This document shows positions 40,821-50,155 of a stretch of DNA of 64,000 bases, piece by piece (position 1 is the first letter of the stretch; each line of letters opens with the position of its first letter). The notes below the pieces were generated by a model. That model worked only from the letters and a program-made list of their open reading frames with translations. It ran no database searches and was not told the origin of the DNA. A program made the position numbers and the translations under genes. The stretch covers positions 1,878,001 to 1,942,000 of the forward strand of contig NZ_CP020330.1 in NCBI RefSeq assembly GCF_002043005.1, written 5' to 3'. Source of the stretch: Martelella mediterranea DSM 17316 (lineage in GTDB: Bacteria > Pseudomonadota > Alphaproteobacteria > Rhizobiales > Rhizobiaceae).

Positions 40821-41948
40821 TCAGAGTTCGCCGGCAAAGGCGCGGAACTGGAGGGAGGCGAAGAGGGATTCATAAACCTCGGAAGACAATATCAACTGGT
40901 CAGTCCAGTGATTTATTCGTTCGATTGCTTGTTTGAAATCTTGTTGACGGGCACTGTCCGGAACTTTGATATCAATACTGCCGACGATCTCAAGGTTTAG
41001 GTTCGGCTGATTTCCACCACGTCCCATTGACCTGATTTCGTTGTATTTTAACTTGAGTTGATGAAAGAGAAATGTTTCATCCAGCCCTTCAGGTTCGATC
41101 GCTGCGCAGGCTTGGTTGATAGTCGCGGGAATACCTAGAATCGCTACATTGCCACGAGTGGTGCCCTGGCCATACATCGCCATAAGAATGGTGCCCGGTT
41201 GAAAGGTTTTAAGCCGTGCGGCGGTAGCGCCCTTTTGCGTTACGGTTTCATCGGTAAAATGTATGACTTTCCCTTTGACTTCTGTTGTTTTGACCCAAGG
41301 AATCGAACCACCAAAATTCTCAACATCCGACCGACTTGGTGTAGAGCCACTTCTGATAGAAGCTACTTCTGCGAGCTTTCGTGTTTGAGTTTCCTCCCCA
41401 AACATCTCCACAAAAATCGACTGGGTGAGGCTGTCGAGAAGGGCGATGGCCTGACGGCGCTTCTGGCGTAACTGATCGGCCTTGTCCAAAATCGCCGCAA
41501 TCCGCTTTTGCTCCTCTAGGGGCGGTAGGGGGATTTTGAACTTTGCGAGTGTTTTGGGGCTCAGTCGAGGCAAGTTGACGCCCTCCGCACGAGAGGTCGC
41601 GAAATCAACCAGTGACGGTTGGCGAAGATAGTGACATAGAAAGCCTCGGTCGATATGTGATCCAGGCAGAATTGGTAGAATGTCCGTGCTACAGATACCA
41701 CTGAAACTCGGCAGCGCGATTTTCGCTAGATAAGGCCTTAGTTTGCCATACAAGATATGGTTTGAACCAAAAATGAATTTTGTGCTCTTCAGGTCGCCAT
41801 TTTTAACATTTGTTACTTCTGTGAGTTCACCTCCCGTTTTGATGTTTTCAAGGCCTACATAGGGCGTTTCGCTCTCCAACGACTTAGGATCGATGCCGCT
41901 CCTTTCGATGGTGGCAACTTCTTCAAGGGGCACTACTGGCCAAGTCAC
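40821..41948 (-). CDS. hsdS: Type I restriction-modification specificity subunit
   Basis: A 375-residue HsdS with two target-recognition domains (about 1-145 and 190-340) separated by conserved helical spacers, the first seen in IPLPPLEEQKRIAAILDKADQLRQKRRQA. Each domain reads one half of a bipartite DNA site, which cannot be predicted here. GC is lower in the recognition domains, as usual. The start overlaps the hsdM stop (ATGA). Length is normal, so specificity should be functional. Confidence 0.95.
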   Translation of the reverse strand: MTWPVVPLEEVATIERSGIDPKSLESETPYVGLENIKTGGELTEVTNVKNGDLKSTKFIFGSNHILYGKLRPYLAKIALPSFSGICSTDILPILPGSHIDRGFLCHYLRQPSLVDFATSRAEGVNLPRLSPKTLAKFKIPLPPLEEQKRIAAILDKADQLRQKRRQAIALLDSLTQSIFVEMFGEETQTRKLAEVASIRSGSTPSRSDVENFGGSIPWVKTTEVKGKVIHFTDETVTQKGATAARLKTFQPGTILMAMYGQGTTRGNVAILGIPATINQACAAIEPEGLDETFLFHQLKLKYNEIRSMGRGGNQPNLNLEIVGSIDIKVPDSARQQDFKQAIERINHWTDQLILSSEVYESLFASLQFRAFAGEL

Positions 41949-43540
41949 AGAATCGCCTCCAGTTCCTTCAGCCCCTTGGCAATCTCATCCTCCATCTCCA
42001 TCAACTCTGTGATGATCTCCTTCGGCGGGCGGTGGTCGACGGCTTCGTGCTCAACTTCCTTGTAGCGATTGATCGAAAGGTCGTAATCGGCGGCGGCAAT
42101 GTCAGCGCGCGGCACGGTGAAGCTTTGCGCAGTGCGCGGATTGTCGCGTTCCGTTCCGTTGCGGTCTTTCCAGCGGGCGAGAACATCCGGCAGGTTGTTC
42201 TTTTCATGCTCGGCCGGTTCAAGCGGCGTTTCCGGCGTCGGCCCCTGCTTGTCTGCGGGCAGAAGCGGCTGGCGCTTGTCGTCAAGGCTCAGACCATCGG
42301 CCTGAACGTCATAAAACCAGACATGATCGGTGCCGCCGGAATTGGTCTTTGTGAACAGCAGGATCGCCGTCGACACACCGGCATAGGGGCGGAACACGCC
42401 GGAGGGCAGTTTGACGATGCCGTCGAGCTTGTGGTCTTCAACCAGCATCCTCCGGATCGCCTTGTGGGCGCGCGACGAGCCGAACAGCACGCCATCCGGC
42501 ACAATCACTGCCGCCCTTCCGCCGGGCTTCAGAAGCCGCAGGAACAGCGCCATGAACAGAAGCTCGGTCTTCTTGGTCTTGACGATCGAAAGCAGGTCCG
42601 GCGCCGTCGTCTCGTAATCCAGATTGCCGGCGAAGGGCGGATTGGCGAGGATCAGCGAATAGGCGTCTGCATCGTCCTTGGCCGCTTCCTCGCCGGTCTC
42701 CGCCGCTTGCGCCGAGGCGAGCGAATCGCGATAGCGCACATCAGCGCCTTCGACGCCGTGCAACTGCATGTTCATCGCGCCGATGCGCAGCATGGTGCTG
42801 TCGAAATCGAAGGCATGGAACATATGATTGTGGAAATGGTCGCGCAGCGCATCGTCCTGGAACAGGTTCGCATGGTGGTTGCGCAGGAATTCGCTGGCGA
42901 CGACCGGAAAGCCGCATGTGCCGCTTGCCGGATCGCAGATCACATCCGTCGGTGTCGGCTCTGTCAGCTCCACCATCAGTTTGATGATCGGTCGCGGCGT
43001 GCGGAACTGGCCGTTCTGTCCGGCGCTGGCGATCTTCGCCAGCATGTATTCGTAGAGATCGCCCTTGGTGTCGCGATCGGTGAGCGGAATTTCCGCCAGA
43101 AGATCAACGACTTTCACCAGAAGCGCCGGTGTGGGGATGGTGAAGCGCGCGCCCTTCATGTGCTTGCCATAGGACGAGCCATTGCCATTCAACTCGCGCA
43201 GGAAGGGAAAGACATAGTCCGAGACGATCTTGAACATCCGTGCCGGATCGTCATTCCTGAAGCGCGACCAGCGCAGCATGTCATAGGTGATCTCGTCCTT
43301 GACCTTGCCCGTCTCTTCGTCGCGCTCTGTCCTGTAGATGCCCTCGGGAAAAATCACCCGTCCGATCGGCCGGCCAAGCATATTCGCCCGCTCCTCCGCC
43401 AGAAGCTGGGTCTCATCTAGCTGGCGCATGAACAGAAGATAGGTGATCTGTTCGATTACCTCGAGCGGATTGGCGATGCCGCCGGACCAGAAGGCGTTCC
43501 AGACAGTATCGACTTTCGAGCGGATTTCACCGGTAAGCAT
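41945..43540 (-). CDS. hsdM: Type I restriction-modification DNA methyltransferase subunit
   Basis: A 531-residue N6-adenine methyltransferase. An N-terminal helical HsdM_N domain (1-150; FLLFMRQLDE-type block) precedes the SAM-binding motif DPASGTCGF (203-211) and the catalytic NPPF at 300-303. Later LPSGVFRPYAGVSTAILLF matches the family. It is the first gene of the operon on the minus strand; the GIY-YIG gene diverges from it across 130 nt that should hold both promoters. Confidence 0.96.
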   Translation of the reverse strand: MLTGEIRSKVDTVWNAFWSGGIANPLEVIEQITYLLFMRQLDETQLLAEERANMLGRPIGRVIFPEGIYRTERDEETGKVKDEITYDMLRWSRFRNDDPARMFKIVSDYVFPFLRELNGNGSSYGKHMKGARFTIPTPALLVKVVDLLAEIPLTDRDTKGDLYEYMLAKIASAGQNGQFRTPRPIIKLMVELTEPTPTDVICDPASGTCGFPVVASEFLRNHHANLFQDDALRDHFHNHMFHAFDFDSTMLRIGAMNMQLHGVEGADVRYRDSLASAQAAETGEEAAKDDADAYSLILANPPFAGNLDYETTAPDLLSIVKTKKTELLFMALFLRLLKPGGRAAVIVPDGVLFGSSRAHKAIRRMLVEDHKLDGIVKLPSGVFRPYAGVSTAILLFTKTNSGGTDHVWFYDVQADGLSLDDKRQPLLPADKQGPTPETPLEPAEHEKNNLPDVLARWKDRNGTERDNPRTAQSFTVPRADIAAADYDLSINRYKEVEHEAVDHRPPKEIITELMEMEDEIAKGLKELEAIL

Positions 43541-43670
43541 GCGGATGTCCTGACCAAATCAATTGGCCCCAGCTTTAGACCCTGAGAACGAGATGGCAAG
43601 AGTTGGGTCGGCGGAACTGGACAATCAGTCGCCGAAAGGCCATCGTCGGCGGGCATGCTAGGGGGATGAT

Positions 43671-44615
43671 ATGACTAAATTGGAACAGCTTGGCCGCGTC
43701 GTGAAGATTTTTGTCACCGGGCAGGATCCACGCAGCCTGCGCACGGTTGAGCTCGATAACTGGACCGGCGTTGCCACCATGGGCAAGGCGGCCTTCTTCA
43801 AGCAGGCTTTGCGGCATGAGGGCATTGATCGGTCTTGCGTCTATCTCTTGATCGGCAGTGGCGGTGACGATGATTTGCCAGAGATCTATGTCGGTGAGAG
43901 CGATGACTTTTCCCAGCGCTATGCCAGCGGCAAGTTTCCGATCACCTTCGATACCTTCATGATCTTCACCAGCAAGGACGACAACCTCACGCGGGCGCAT
44001 GTAAAGTGGCTGGAGCGGGAACTGTGGACAACCCTGTCGGGCAATAGCGGTAAGGTCGTGCTCGCCAATGCCAACCGGCCTACAGGTTCCAACCTCCCGC
44101 GCTCGGATATCGCGACGATGCGCACCTACCTGACGAATATGGTGTATCTGCTCGAGGCACTGGGCTTTGATTTGTTTTCGAAGCCCGAGCGCACCGCTGC
44201 TATTGAGGCGACAAAACAGGAAGAGGCTGCGGTTCAGACCCCATTGTCAGAAATTCGCTTCTATACCAATGCACTTCCGAAGAATGCCCGCGAGAAGGCA
44301 TATCTGGTGTTTTCGGACGGATCCTACATGCTGAAAGCCGGTTCAAAAATTAATGAGAAGGCGACAGGCAGTTTGCCCGCGAATGTTCGCAAATTGCGTG
44401 AAGGACTGATCAAAAGCGGTGACTTGGTTCTGGGCGAGGGCTATTTTGAGCTGCAGAAGGATCTTGCGTTTTCCAAACCTTCTCCTGCTTCTGCGCTGGT
44501 AAAGGGGCGCAGTTCAACTGGCCATGGTGACTGGCTCCGCGAAGATGACAATATGCCGCTGGGTAGCGTTCTCAGTCCTTCGTCGCGTGACAGCGAAGAC
44601 GCTCTGGCGGATTAG
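43671..44615 (+). CDS. GIY-YIG nuclease domain protein with C-terminal DUF4357
   Basis: A 314-residue protein. The GIY-YIG core lies at about 54-140: CVYLLIGSG (in place of GIYVLxxxxG) and EIYVGESDDFSQRY with the catalytic Arg83, followed by KWLERELW with the metal Glu. The C-terminal region (about 195-280; FSDGSYMLKAGSKI...LREGLIKSGDLV) matches DUF4357, often joined to such nucleases in accessory DNA. It probably cuts or binds DNA. A GGGGGA ribosome-binding site is 6 nt before the ATG. It is divergent from hsdM and 4 nt before the DUF429 gene. Confidence 0.88.
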   Translation: MTKLEQLGRVVKIFVTGQDPRSLRTVELDNWTGVATMGKAAFFKQALRHEGIDRSCVYLLIGSGGDDDLPEIYVGESDDFSQRYASGKFPITFDTFMIFTSKDDNLTRAHVKWLERELWTTLSGNSGKVVLANANRPTGSNLPRSDIATMRTYLTNMVYLLEALGFDLFSKPERTAAIEATKQEEAAVQTPLSEIRFYTNALPKNAREKAYLVFSDGSYMLKAGSKINEKATGSLPANVRKLREGLIKSGDLVLGEGYFELQKDLAFSKPSPASALVKGRSSTGHGDWLREDDNMPLGSVLSPSSRDSEDALAD

Positions 44616-44619
44616 TGAG

Positions 44620-45435
44620 ATGGCCACAGCGATATCAGTAATTGGCTTCGATTCCGCCTGGACCGATCACCCGAAAAAGCCCGGCGCCATCTCCGTGATC
44701 AGGATCACGGACAATGTCTGCTCGCTTGCGCGTCAGCCGGAACTCTGCTCCTTCGCTGAGGCCGAGGCGATCATCCGGATTGAACAGGAAGTCTCGGCAA
44801 AGTGCATCGTCGCGCTGGACCAGCCAACGATCGTGCCGAACCTCACCGGTTCCCGGCCCGTGGACAAGGTTTCCGGCTCGCTGATCTCCTGGGCTGGTGG
44901 AGGTGTGCAACCTGCAAGCCGTGCCAAGAGAGGCACGTTTGACGATGCAGCGCCAATCTGGCGCTTCAAGACGGCGCTCGGTGCATCGGATGATCCAGAG
45001 GGCGCGCGCCTTGCCGCTCGTGGGCTGTTTCTTGTCGAAGTGTTTCCCGCCCTCGCGCTCGTGCTGCTCGAACCGAGCTTTCATCAGCGGCTGGCAGCAC
45101 CAAAATACAACCCGTCCTATCGGAGCAAGTTTCGTCCGGAAGACTGGCGGAAGGTGGCGCACTGTGCTGCAGCCATGGCTGAGCGCTATGGTATCGCGGA
45201 AGCAGCCGAATGGTCCCATCGGTCTGCTGCCATGGCGTTACCGCGCAAGGCCGACCAGGATCGGCTGGACGCAATGCTCTGCGCTCTTGTCGGGCTGCAC
45301 TGGCTGCTGGAACCGCGAGAGCGGTCCCTGATGATCGGCGATCTCCAGACCGGCTACATGATCGCTCCGGCCCTCGACGGGCTTCCCGAGCGATTGGTGC
45401 ATGCCGCGCGTATTCGGGACGTAAAGCTCTCTTGA
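44620..45435 (+). CDS. DUF429 domain protein (RNase H-like fold)
   Basis: A 271-residue DUF429 protein. The start MATAISVIGFDSAW has the first acidic residue of an RNase-H-like fold (GFDSAW), IVALDQPTIVP supplies a second Asp, and DRLDAMLCALVG near the C terminus a third, so a metal-dependent nuclease is plausible but unproven. It starts 4 nt after the GIY-YIG stop and is likely co-translated. The longer open frame through the GIY-YIG gene is not used. Confidence 0.82.
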   Translation: MATAISVIGFDSAWTDHPKKPGAISVIRITDNVCSLARQPELCSFAEAEAIIRIEQEVSAKCIVALDQPTIVPNLTGSRPVDKVSGSLISWAGGGVQPASRAKRGTFDDAAPIWRFKTALGASDDPEGARLAARGLFLVEVFPALALVLLEPSFHQRLAAPKYNPSYRSKFRPEDWRKVAHCAAAMAERYGIAEAAEWSHRSAAMALPRKADQDRLDAMLCALVGLHWLLEPRERSLMIGDLQTGYMIAPALDGLPERLVHAARIRDVKLS

Positions 45436-45503
45436 TCCGGCACACCCCGGCCACACGAAACCGGTGCCGTTGCCTCAAATCTGCAAGACACAGCATTGCC
45501 CGT

Positions 45504-45640
<137 letters not shown>

Positions 45641-45922
45641 CCGTTAAAATTCAGATACTTATTTACATTGCAGCGCTAGCTTCAATTTGTGCGGTTGTTC
45701 GATCCTGTGTGGGAATGATCGAGGGCCACGCTCACGGCACTTTCCTGTCGCCGAGGGGCGTGTCGGCATCTCCCGGCGGCGCGGAAACATCGCGAGACTT
45801 TTCATCACCAGAATTTCTCTAACGCAATGATACTCAAAGAAGTTCTGCGAGGCAGACAGAAAACAACGCGATCGATCTGAATTGACTCTTTACAGCCTCG
45901 TATAAAACGGCAATGATCCAAT
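45641..45922 (+). other. Intergenic region before the sugar ABC operon
   Basis: About 280 nt with no gene. The first 115 nt are the diverged flank repeat of the tRNA. The rest should hold the operon promoter; TTGACT at 45882 and TATAAA at 45901 are visible, but their 13-nt spacing is too short for a standard promoter, so I do not assign one. Confidence 0.4.
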
Positions 45923-45940
45923 TGGTATTCTAATGGTATT
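45923..45940 (+). promoter_or_regulatory. Tandem TGGTATT repeats, possible NanR-type operator
   Basis: Two TGGTATT copies, at 45923-45929 and 45934-45940, are spaced 11 bp apart (one helical turn), just upstream of the first gene. E. coli NanR, a GntR-type sialic-acid regulator, binds tandem GGTATA repeats, and this operon contains nanE. The regulator gene is not in the window. Confidence 0.35.
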
Positions 45941-45956
45941 GTTGAAGGGCTGATTT

Positions 45957-47015
45957 TTGGCGCGTCTATCACTCAAGGGTATCGTCAAGCGCTTCAAGGA
46001 AACGGAAGTGCTGCACGGGATCGATCTGGAGATCGGAGATCGTGAACTCATCATCTTTGTCGGACCATCAGGCTGCGGAAAATCGACGCTGCTGCGGCTG
46101 ATCGCGGGCCTCGATCCGATTACCGGCGGCACGCTTTCGATCAATGGCAAGGTCATGAATGACGTTGCGCCCTCGAAGCGCGGGGCTGCCATGGTGTTTC
46201 AGTCCTATGCGCTTTATCCGCATATGGATGTCTATGAGAACATGGCGTTCGGCGCACGGCTGATGGGGCTTTCGAAAGATGAGATCAGCGCCCGCATTGC
46301 CGAAGTAACCCGGATGCTGAGGCTTGAGGACTATCTGAAACGCAAGCCGCGCCAGCTTTCCGGCGGGCAGCGCCAGCGCGTGGCCATTGCCCGCGCCATG
46401 GTGCGCAAGCCTGACGTTTTTCTGCTCGATGAACCGCTTTCGAACCTCGATGCCGCCCTTCGCGCCGACGTGCGCCTCGAGATTGCGCGCCTGCACCGCG
46501 ATATCGGCGGCACGATGATCTATGTGACTCATGACCAGGTCGAGGCGATGACGCTGGCCGACCGGATCGTGGTGATGAACAATGGCTATATCGAACAGGT
46601 CGGCAGCCCCCGCGAACTGTTCGAAACGCCTGCCAACACCTTTGTGGCGACGTTCATCGGCTCGCCGAGGATGTCGCTTCTCGATGTCGACAGCACAGCG
46701 GGGAAACTTGCAATAGCGGGCACCGGCGCGATTCGGGCACCGGCCGGCATCGCGGAGGGCGCGCTCACCATCGGCGCACGCCCGGACGGTCTTTCCGTCG
46801 TGGCGGGACACGCCGGCGACGGCTTTGCCGGCTCGGTAATCTACACCGAATATCTCGGCGACGATTCATATGTTTACGTTCGGCTGACAAGCGGCGAGCA
46901 GGTCACCATCAGGGTGCCGCCAACCGTCTTCTTCGATGCCGACGACGATGTCACCGTGCAGGCGCAGGCAGATGCGCTTCACGTCTTTGACAGGGCGAGC
47001 GGGCAGCGTGTTTGA
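45957..47015 (+). CDS. Sugar ABC transporter ATP-binding protein (MalK/UgpC type)
   Basis: A 352-residue ATPase. Walker A GPSGCGKST (about 38-46), signature LSGGQRQRVAIARAMVRKPDVFLLDEP with Walker B (broken by the family loop), and the H-loop YVTHDQVEAM are all present. The C-terminal TOBE/MalK regulatory domain spans about 235-350. It begins with TTG: an in-frame stop lies two codons upstream, and GAAGGG is placed 7-8 nt before, so no ATG start exists. It energises the permeases encoded downstream. GC and codon use are like the chromosome. Confidence 0.93.
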   Translation: MARLSLKGIVKRFKETEVLHGIDLEIGDRELIIFVGPSGCGKSTLLRLIAGLDPITGGTLSINGKVMNDVAPSKRGAAMVFQSYALYPHMDVYENMAFGARLMGLSKDEISARIAEVTRMLRLEDYLKRKPRQLSGGQRQRVAIARAMVRKPDVFLLDEPLSNLDAALRADVRLEIARLHRDIGGTMIYVTHDQVEAMTLADRIVVMNNGYIEQVGSPRELFETPANTFVATFIGSPRMSLLDVDSTAGKLAIAGTGAIRAPAGIAEGALTIGARPDGLSVVAGHAGDGFAGSVIYTEYLGDDSYVYVRLTSGEQVTIRVPPTVFFDADDDVTVQAQADALHVFDRASGQRV

Positions 47016-47074
47016 TAACGGCTTTTCCGCTTGTCATCGGTAATTCAGGGGAACGGAACAAAAGGAGCAATCTG

Positions 47075-48316
47075 ATGACACCCTTTGCCAAGACTTTTCT
47101 GGTGGCCACGGCCGTCGCCGGCATCGCCGCGCCGGCTTTCGCCGAAGATATTTCCTTCTGGGGCTGGCGCGTGGAGGACGTGCCGCAATATGAAGAATTC
47201 ATCGACACCTTCGAGGCGGAAAACCCCGACATCAATGTCAATCTCAGAATGATCGAAGCCGTCAATTACGGCACCATCCTGTCGACCGCGCTTGCAGGCG
47301 AGGCCGGTCCCGACGCGATGATGGTGCGCGCCTACGGCTCCTTCGAGAGCGTGGCATCCGGCGGGTATCTCATGCCGCTTTCGGAAGAAAACGTGCCGGC
47401 GCTGAAGGACTTCCCGGCCGATGCGCTGAAGGCGGAAACCCTGCGCGCGGACAACACCGTCTACGCCATTCCCTTCGCCTCGCAGACGATGATGGTGCTC
47501 TACAACAAGGATGTGTTCAGCGAGCTTGGTCTTGAACCGCCGAAGACATGGGACGATATGAAAGCGGCCGCCGAAGCGCTTCAGGAAGCCGGTCTCTACG
47601 CCTTTGCCAACGGCACGGCGGACGCATGGCAGAACGAAGTCATCACCTTCGGCCTCGGTTCATCGACCATGGGCAAGGCGTTTTACGAGGACGTGATGAG
47701 CGGCGATGCCGATTTCACCGATCCGCGCTTCGTCGATGCGCTGGCCCGCATCAAGGATATGAGCCAGTATTTCCCCGACGGCTTCATCGGCCTCGACTAC
47801 GCCTCTTCGCAGCAGCTGTTTGCGACGGGCATGGCCGGCATGTTCGTTGGCGGATCCTATGAGATTGCCGCCATGAAGGGCATGAATCCCGATATCAATA
47901 TCGGCGCCATTCCCGCACCCGTGGTCAATGAAGGCGATGAAGGCCTTGTCGCCGTGTTCTATGACGGCGGCTATGCCGGCAATGCGGCCACCGAGCACAA
48001 GGATGCGGTGCTGAAGTTCCTGAACTTCCTCGCCTCCAAGGAATTCGGTCAGGCCTTTGCCAACGAGCTCTCCAACATCTCGCCGATCCCGGGCGTCACC
48101 TTCGACAACCCGGATCTTGAGGCCGTTGCCGAACTGAACAAGACCTCGATGCCCTACATGATGCTGGTGAATTTCCGCTTCGACCAGCCTTCGGGCTCGA
48201 CGCTGGTTCAGGAAAACGTTCAGAAGATGATGGCCGGCGAGGCAACGCCTGCAGAGGTCGGCGCGACCGTGACCGAGGGCCTGTCGAAATATTACGAGCC
48301 CTTCCAGAACAACTGA
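47075..48316 (+). CDS. Extracellular sugar-binding protein of ABC transporter
   Basis: A 413-residue family 1 solute-binding protein. A signal peptide (FLVATAVAGIAAPAFA) ends before EDISFWGWRVEDVPQ; the periplasmic body has the usual VYAIPFASQTMMVLYNKDVFSELGLEPPKTWD hinge block (broken at loops) and the Trp/Tyr-rich sugar site residues. The start at 47075 follows AAGGAG. The ligand is inferred from context, probably an amino-sugar such as ManNAc or sialic acid, since nanE and a kinase lie in the same operon. Confidence 0.92.
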   Translation: MTPFAKTFLVATAVAGIAAPAFAEDISFWGWRVEDVPQYEEFIDTFEAENPDINVNLRMIEAVNYGTILSTALAGEAGPDAMMVRAYGSFESVASGGYLMPLSEENVPALKDFPADALKAETLRADNTVYAIPFASQTMMVLYNKDVFSELGLEPPKTWDDMKAAAEALQEAGLYAFANGTADAWQNEVITFGLGSSTMGKAFYEDVMSGDADFTDPRFVDALARIKDMSQYFPDGFIGLDYASSQQLFATGMAGMFVGGSYEIAAMKGMNPDINIGAIPAPVVNEGDEGLVAVFYDGGYAGNAATEHKDAVLKFLNFLASKEFGQAFANELSNISPIPGVTFDNPDLEAVAELNKTSMPYMMLVNFRFDQPSGSTLVQENVQKMMAGEATPAEVGATVTEGLSKYYEPFQNN

Positions 48317-48333
48317 TTTCTCGAAGATAACGG

Positions 48334-48351
48334 GCCGGCCTCAGGGCCGGC
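48334..48351 (+). promoter_or_regulatory. Intercistronic stem-loop after the binding-protein gene
   Basis: A 7-bp perfect stem GCCGGCC/GGCCGGC with a TCAG loop and no U-run lies 18 nt past the binding-protein stop. Such hairpins usually protect the upstream message or limit read-through, giving more binding protein than permease. Confidence 0.55.
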
Positions 48352-48380
48352 TCGCTCTGATCAAGACGGAAGCGAATGCA

Positions 48381-49301
48381 ATGAACCGCCTGATGCCGAC
48401 GCCACGTGGCCTTTGGATCACCTGTCTGATCCTGCCCGCTCTTGCGGTGATGCTGCTCTTTGTCGCCTACCCGATCGTTTCAGCGCTGGCCTACGCCTTC
48501 TATCACTGGAACGGCATGGCGCGGGGCGAATTTGTCGGCTTCCGGAATTTCTACGATGTGCTGTTTACCGAACCGTATAAATCGACGGTTCAAAACGCCT
48601 TCATCAACAATGTCATCGTCTTTGTCACGCTGATGGTGGTGCAAAACGGCGCTGCCTTCATTCTCGCCTATGCGCTGTGGCGCGAGTTTCCGCTGGCCCG
48701 GTTCCATCGCATTGCCGTATTCCTGCCGGTGGTGCTGTCGACCGTGATTGTCGGCTATTTGTGGAAACTCTTCCTCAACCCGCTGTTCGGCATCGTCAAC
48801 CAGACGCTGAAAGCGGTCGGTCTCGCCGGTTTGGCGCAACCCTGGCTCGGCCAGTCCGACACCGCGCTGGCCTCGCTCATTCTGGTCAATGCGTGGCACT
48901 GGGTCGGTTTTCCGACACTGATTTTCCTGGCCGCCATGCAGCGCATTCCAAGCGAAATCTACGATGCCGTCAGGATGGAAACCGAAAGCGAGTGGGTGAA
49001 GATCCGCAAAATCATCTGGCCGCTGGTGGCGCCGGCGGCAACTATTGTCTTCGTGCTGCAATTCATCGGCTCCTTCAACTGGTTCGAACTGCCCTATGTG
49101 ATGGAGGGCATGAGCGGCTCGCCCTACGGTAATACCGATGTGCTGGCGCTTTATTTCTACCGGCTTGCCTTCGGCAATCCCGGCGCCGGAAGCTCGGATT
49201 TCGGCCATGGCTCGGCGCTGGCGGCGCTCGTCTTCATCTTCATTACCGTCTTTGCCACCGCCATGACGCTTTACCTGCGCCGCCGGGAGATTGAGCTTTG
49301 A
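48381..49301 (+). CDS. Sugar ABC transporter permease (MalF type)
   Basis: A 306-residue inner-membrane permease with six predicted helices and the binding-protein-dependent transport signature EIYDAVRMETESEWVKIRKIIWPLV (EAA loop; contacts the ATPase). It forms a channel with the MalG-like protein encoded next, whose start overlaps this stop by 4 nt. Length is typical. Confidence 0.93.
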   Translation: MNRLMPTPRGLWITCLILPALAVMLLFVAYPIVSALAYAFYHWNGMARGEFVGFRNFYDVLFTEPYKSTVQNAFINNVIVFVTLMVVQNGAAFILAYALWREFPLARFHRIAVFLPVVLSTVIVGYLWKLFLNPLFGIVNQTLKAVGLAGLAQPWLGQSDTALASLILVNAWHWVGFPTLIFLAAMQRIPSEIYDAVRMETESEWVKIRKIIWPLVAPAATIVFVLQFIGSFNWFELPYVMEGMSGSPYGNTDVLALYFYRLAFGNPGAGSSDFGHGSALAALVFIFITVFATAMTLYLRRREIEL

Positions 49302-50155
49302 GCGATACGACCTATACCGACCGCTCCGGCCTGATGCGCACATTCGGGCGCGACGGATTGCTGCAGATCCTGCTGATCGCCAATACCTTCATCATGATCG
49401 CGCCGATCGTGATCATGGTGTTTTCGGCCTTCAAACCGTCAATGGCGATTTTCCGGCAGCCCTTCGCGATTCCCGATTTCACCGATCTGTCGAACTTCGA
49501 GGCGATCTGGACCGAAACCCATTTCGTCCGCTATTTCTTCAACTCGCTGCTGATTACCGGCTCGTCCATTCTTGCCATTCTGGTGCTGGGGTCGATGGCG
49601 GCCTATGCGTTGGGCCGCTATAATTTCAGGGGCTCCAGCTTTCTGCTGCTGTTCTTCCTGGCCGGTCTGACGCTGCCGCTGAAGCTCGCCGTCATCCCGC
49701 TTTTCGTGCTGATGCGCAAGATGGGCCTGCTCGACAGCCAGCTGTCGCTGATCCTCATCTATATCGCCATGGGCCTGCCCTCGACCGTGTTCATCATGAC
49801 CGGGTTCATTCGCTCGCTGCCCGGCGAGCTGGAAGATGCCGCGCGCATGGACGGCGCGACTGAAGCGCGGATCATGTGGTCGGTCATGCTGCCGCTGGCG
49901 CGGCCTGCCATGGTGATTGCCGCCATTCACAATCTCGTGCCGATCTGGAACGATTTCTTCTTCCCGCTGATCTTCATCCAGAACGATCTTCTGAAAACGC
50001 TGCCGCAGGGACTGACGAGCTTCATGGGGGAATACACCACCAATTGGGGCGTGCTGTTTGCCGGGCTGACCTTTGCCGCAGCCCCCATCACGCTGCTCTA
50101 TATCATCCTGTCCCGCCAGTTCATCAACGGCATGACCTCGGGCGCGATCAAGTGA
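49298..50155 (+). CDS. Sugar ABC transporter permease (MalG type)
   Basis: A 285-residue inner-membrane permease with six helices and the EAA loop ELEDAARMDGATEARIMWSVMLPLARP (cut here at the conserved Gly turn). It begins inside the stop of the MalF-like gene and its own stop overlaps the GTG start of nanE (GTGA), so the operon is tightly coupled. Confidence 0.93.
   Translation: MSDTTYTDRSGLMRTFGRDGLLQILLIANTFIMIAPIVIMVFSAFKPSMAIFRQPFAIPDFTDLSNFEAIWTETHFVRYFFNSLLITGSSILAILVLGSMAAYALGRYNFRGSSFLLLFFLAGLTLPLKLAVIPLFVLMRKMGLLDSQLSLILIYIAMGLPSTVFIMTGFIRSLPGELEDAARMDGATEARIMWSVMLPLARPAMVIAAIHNLVPIWNDFFFPLIFIQNDLLKTLPQGLTSFMGEYTTNWGVLFAGLTFAAAPITLLYIILSRQFINGMTSGAIK

Noticed and set aside
42032..43420. 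A 462-codon plus-strand frame opposite hsdM
   Set aside because: Antisense shadow of a clear methyltransferase gene with no motif of its own.
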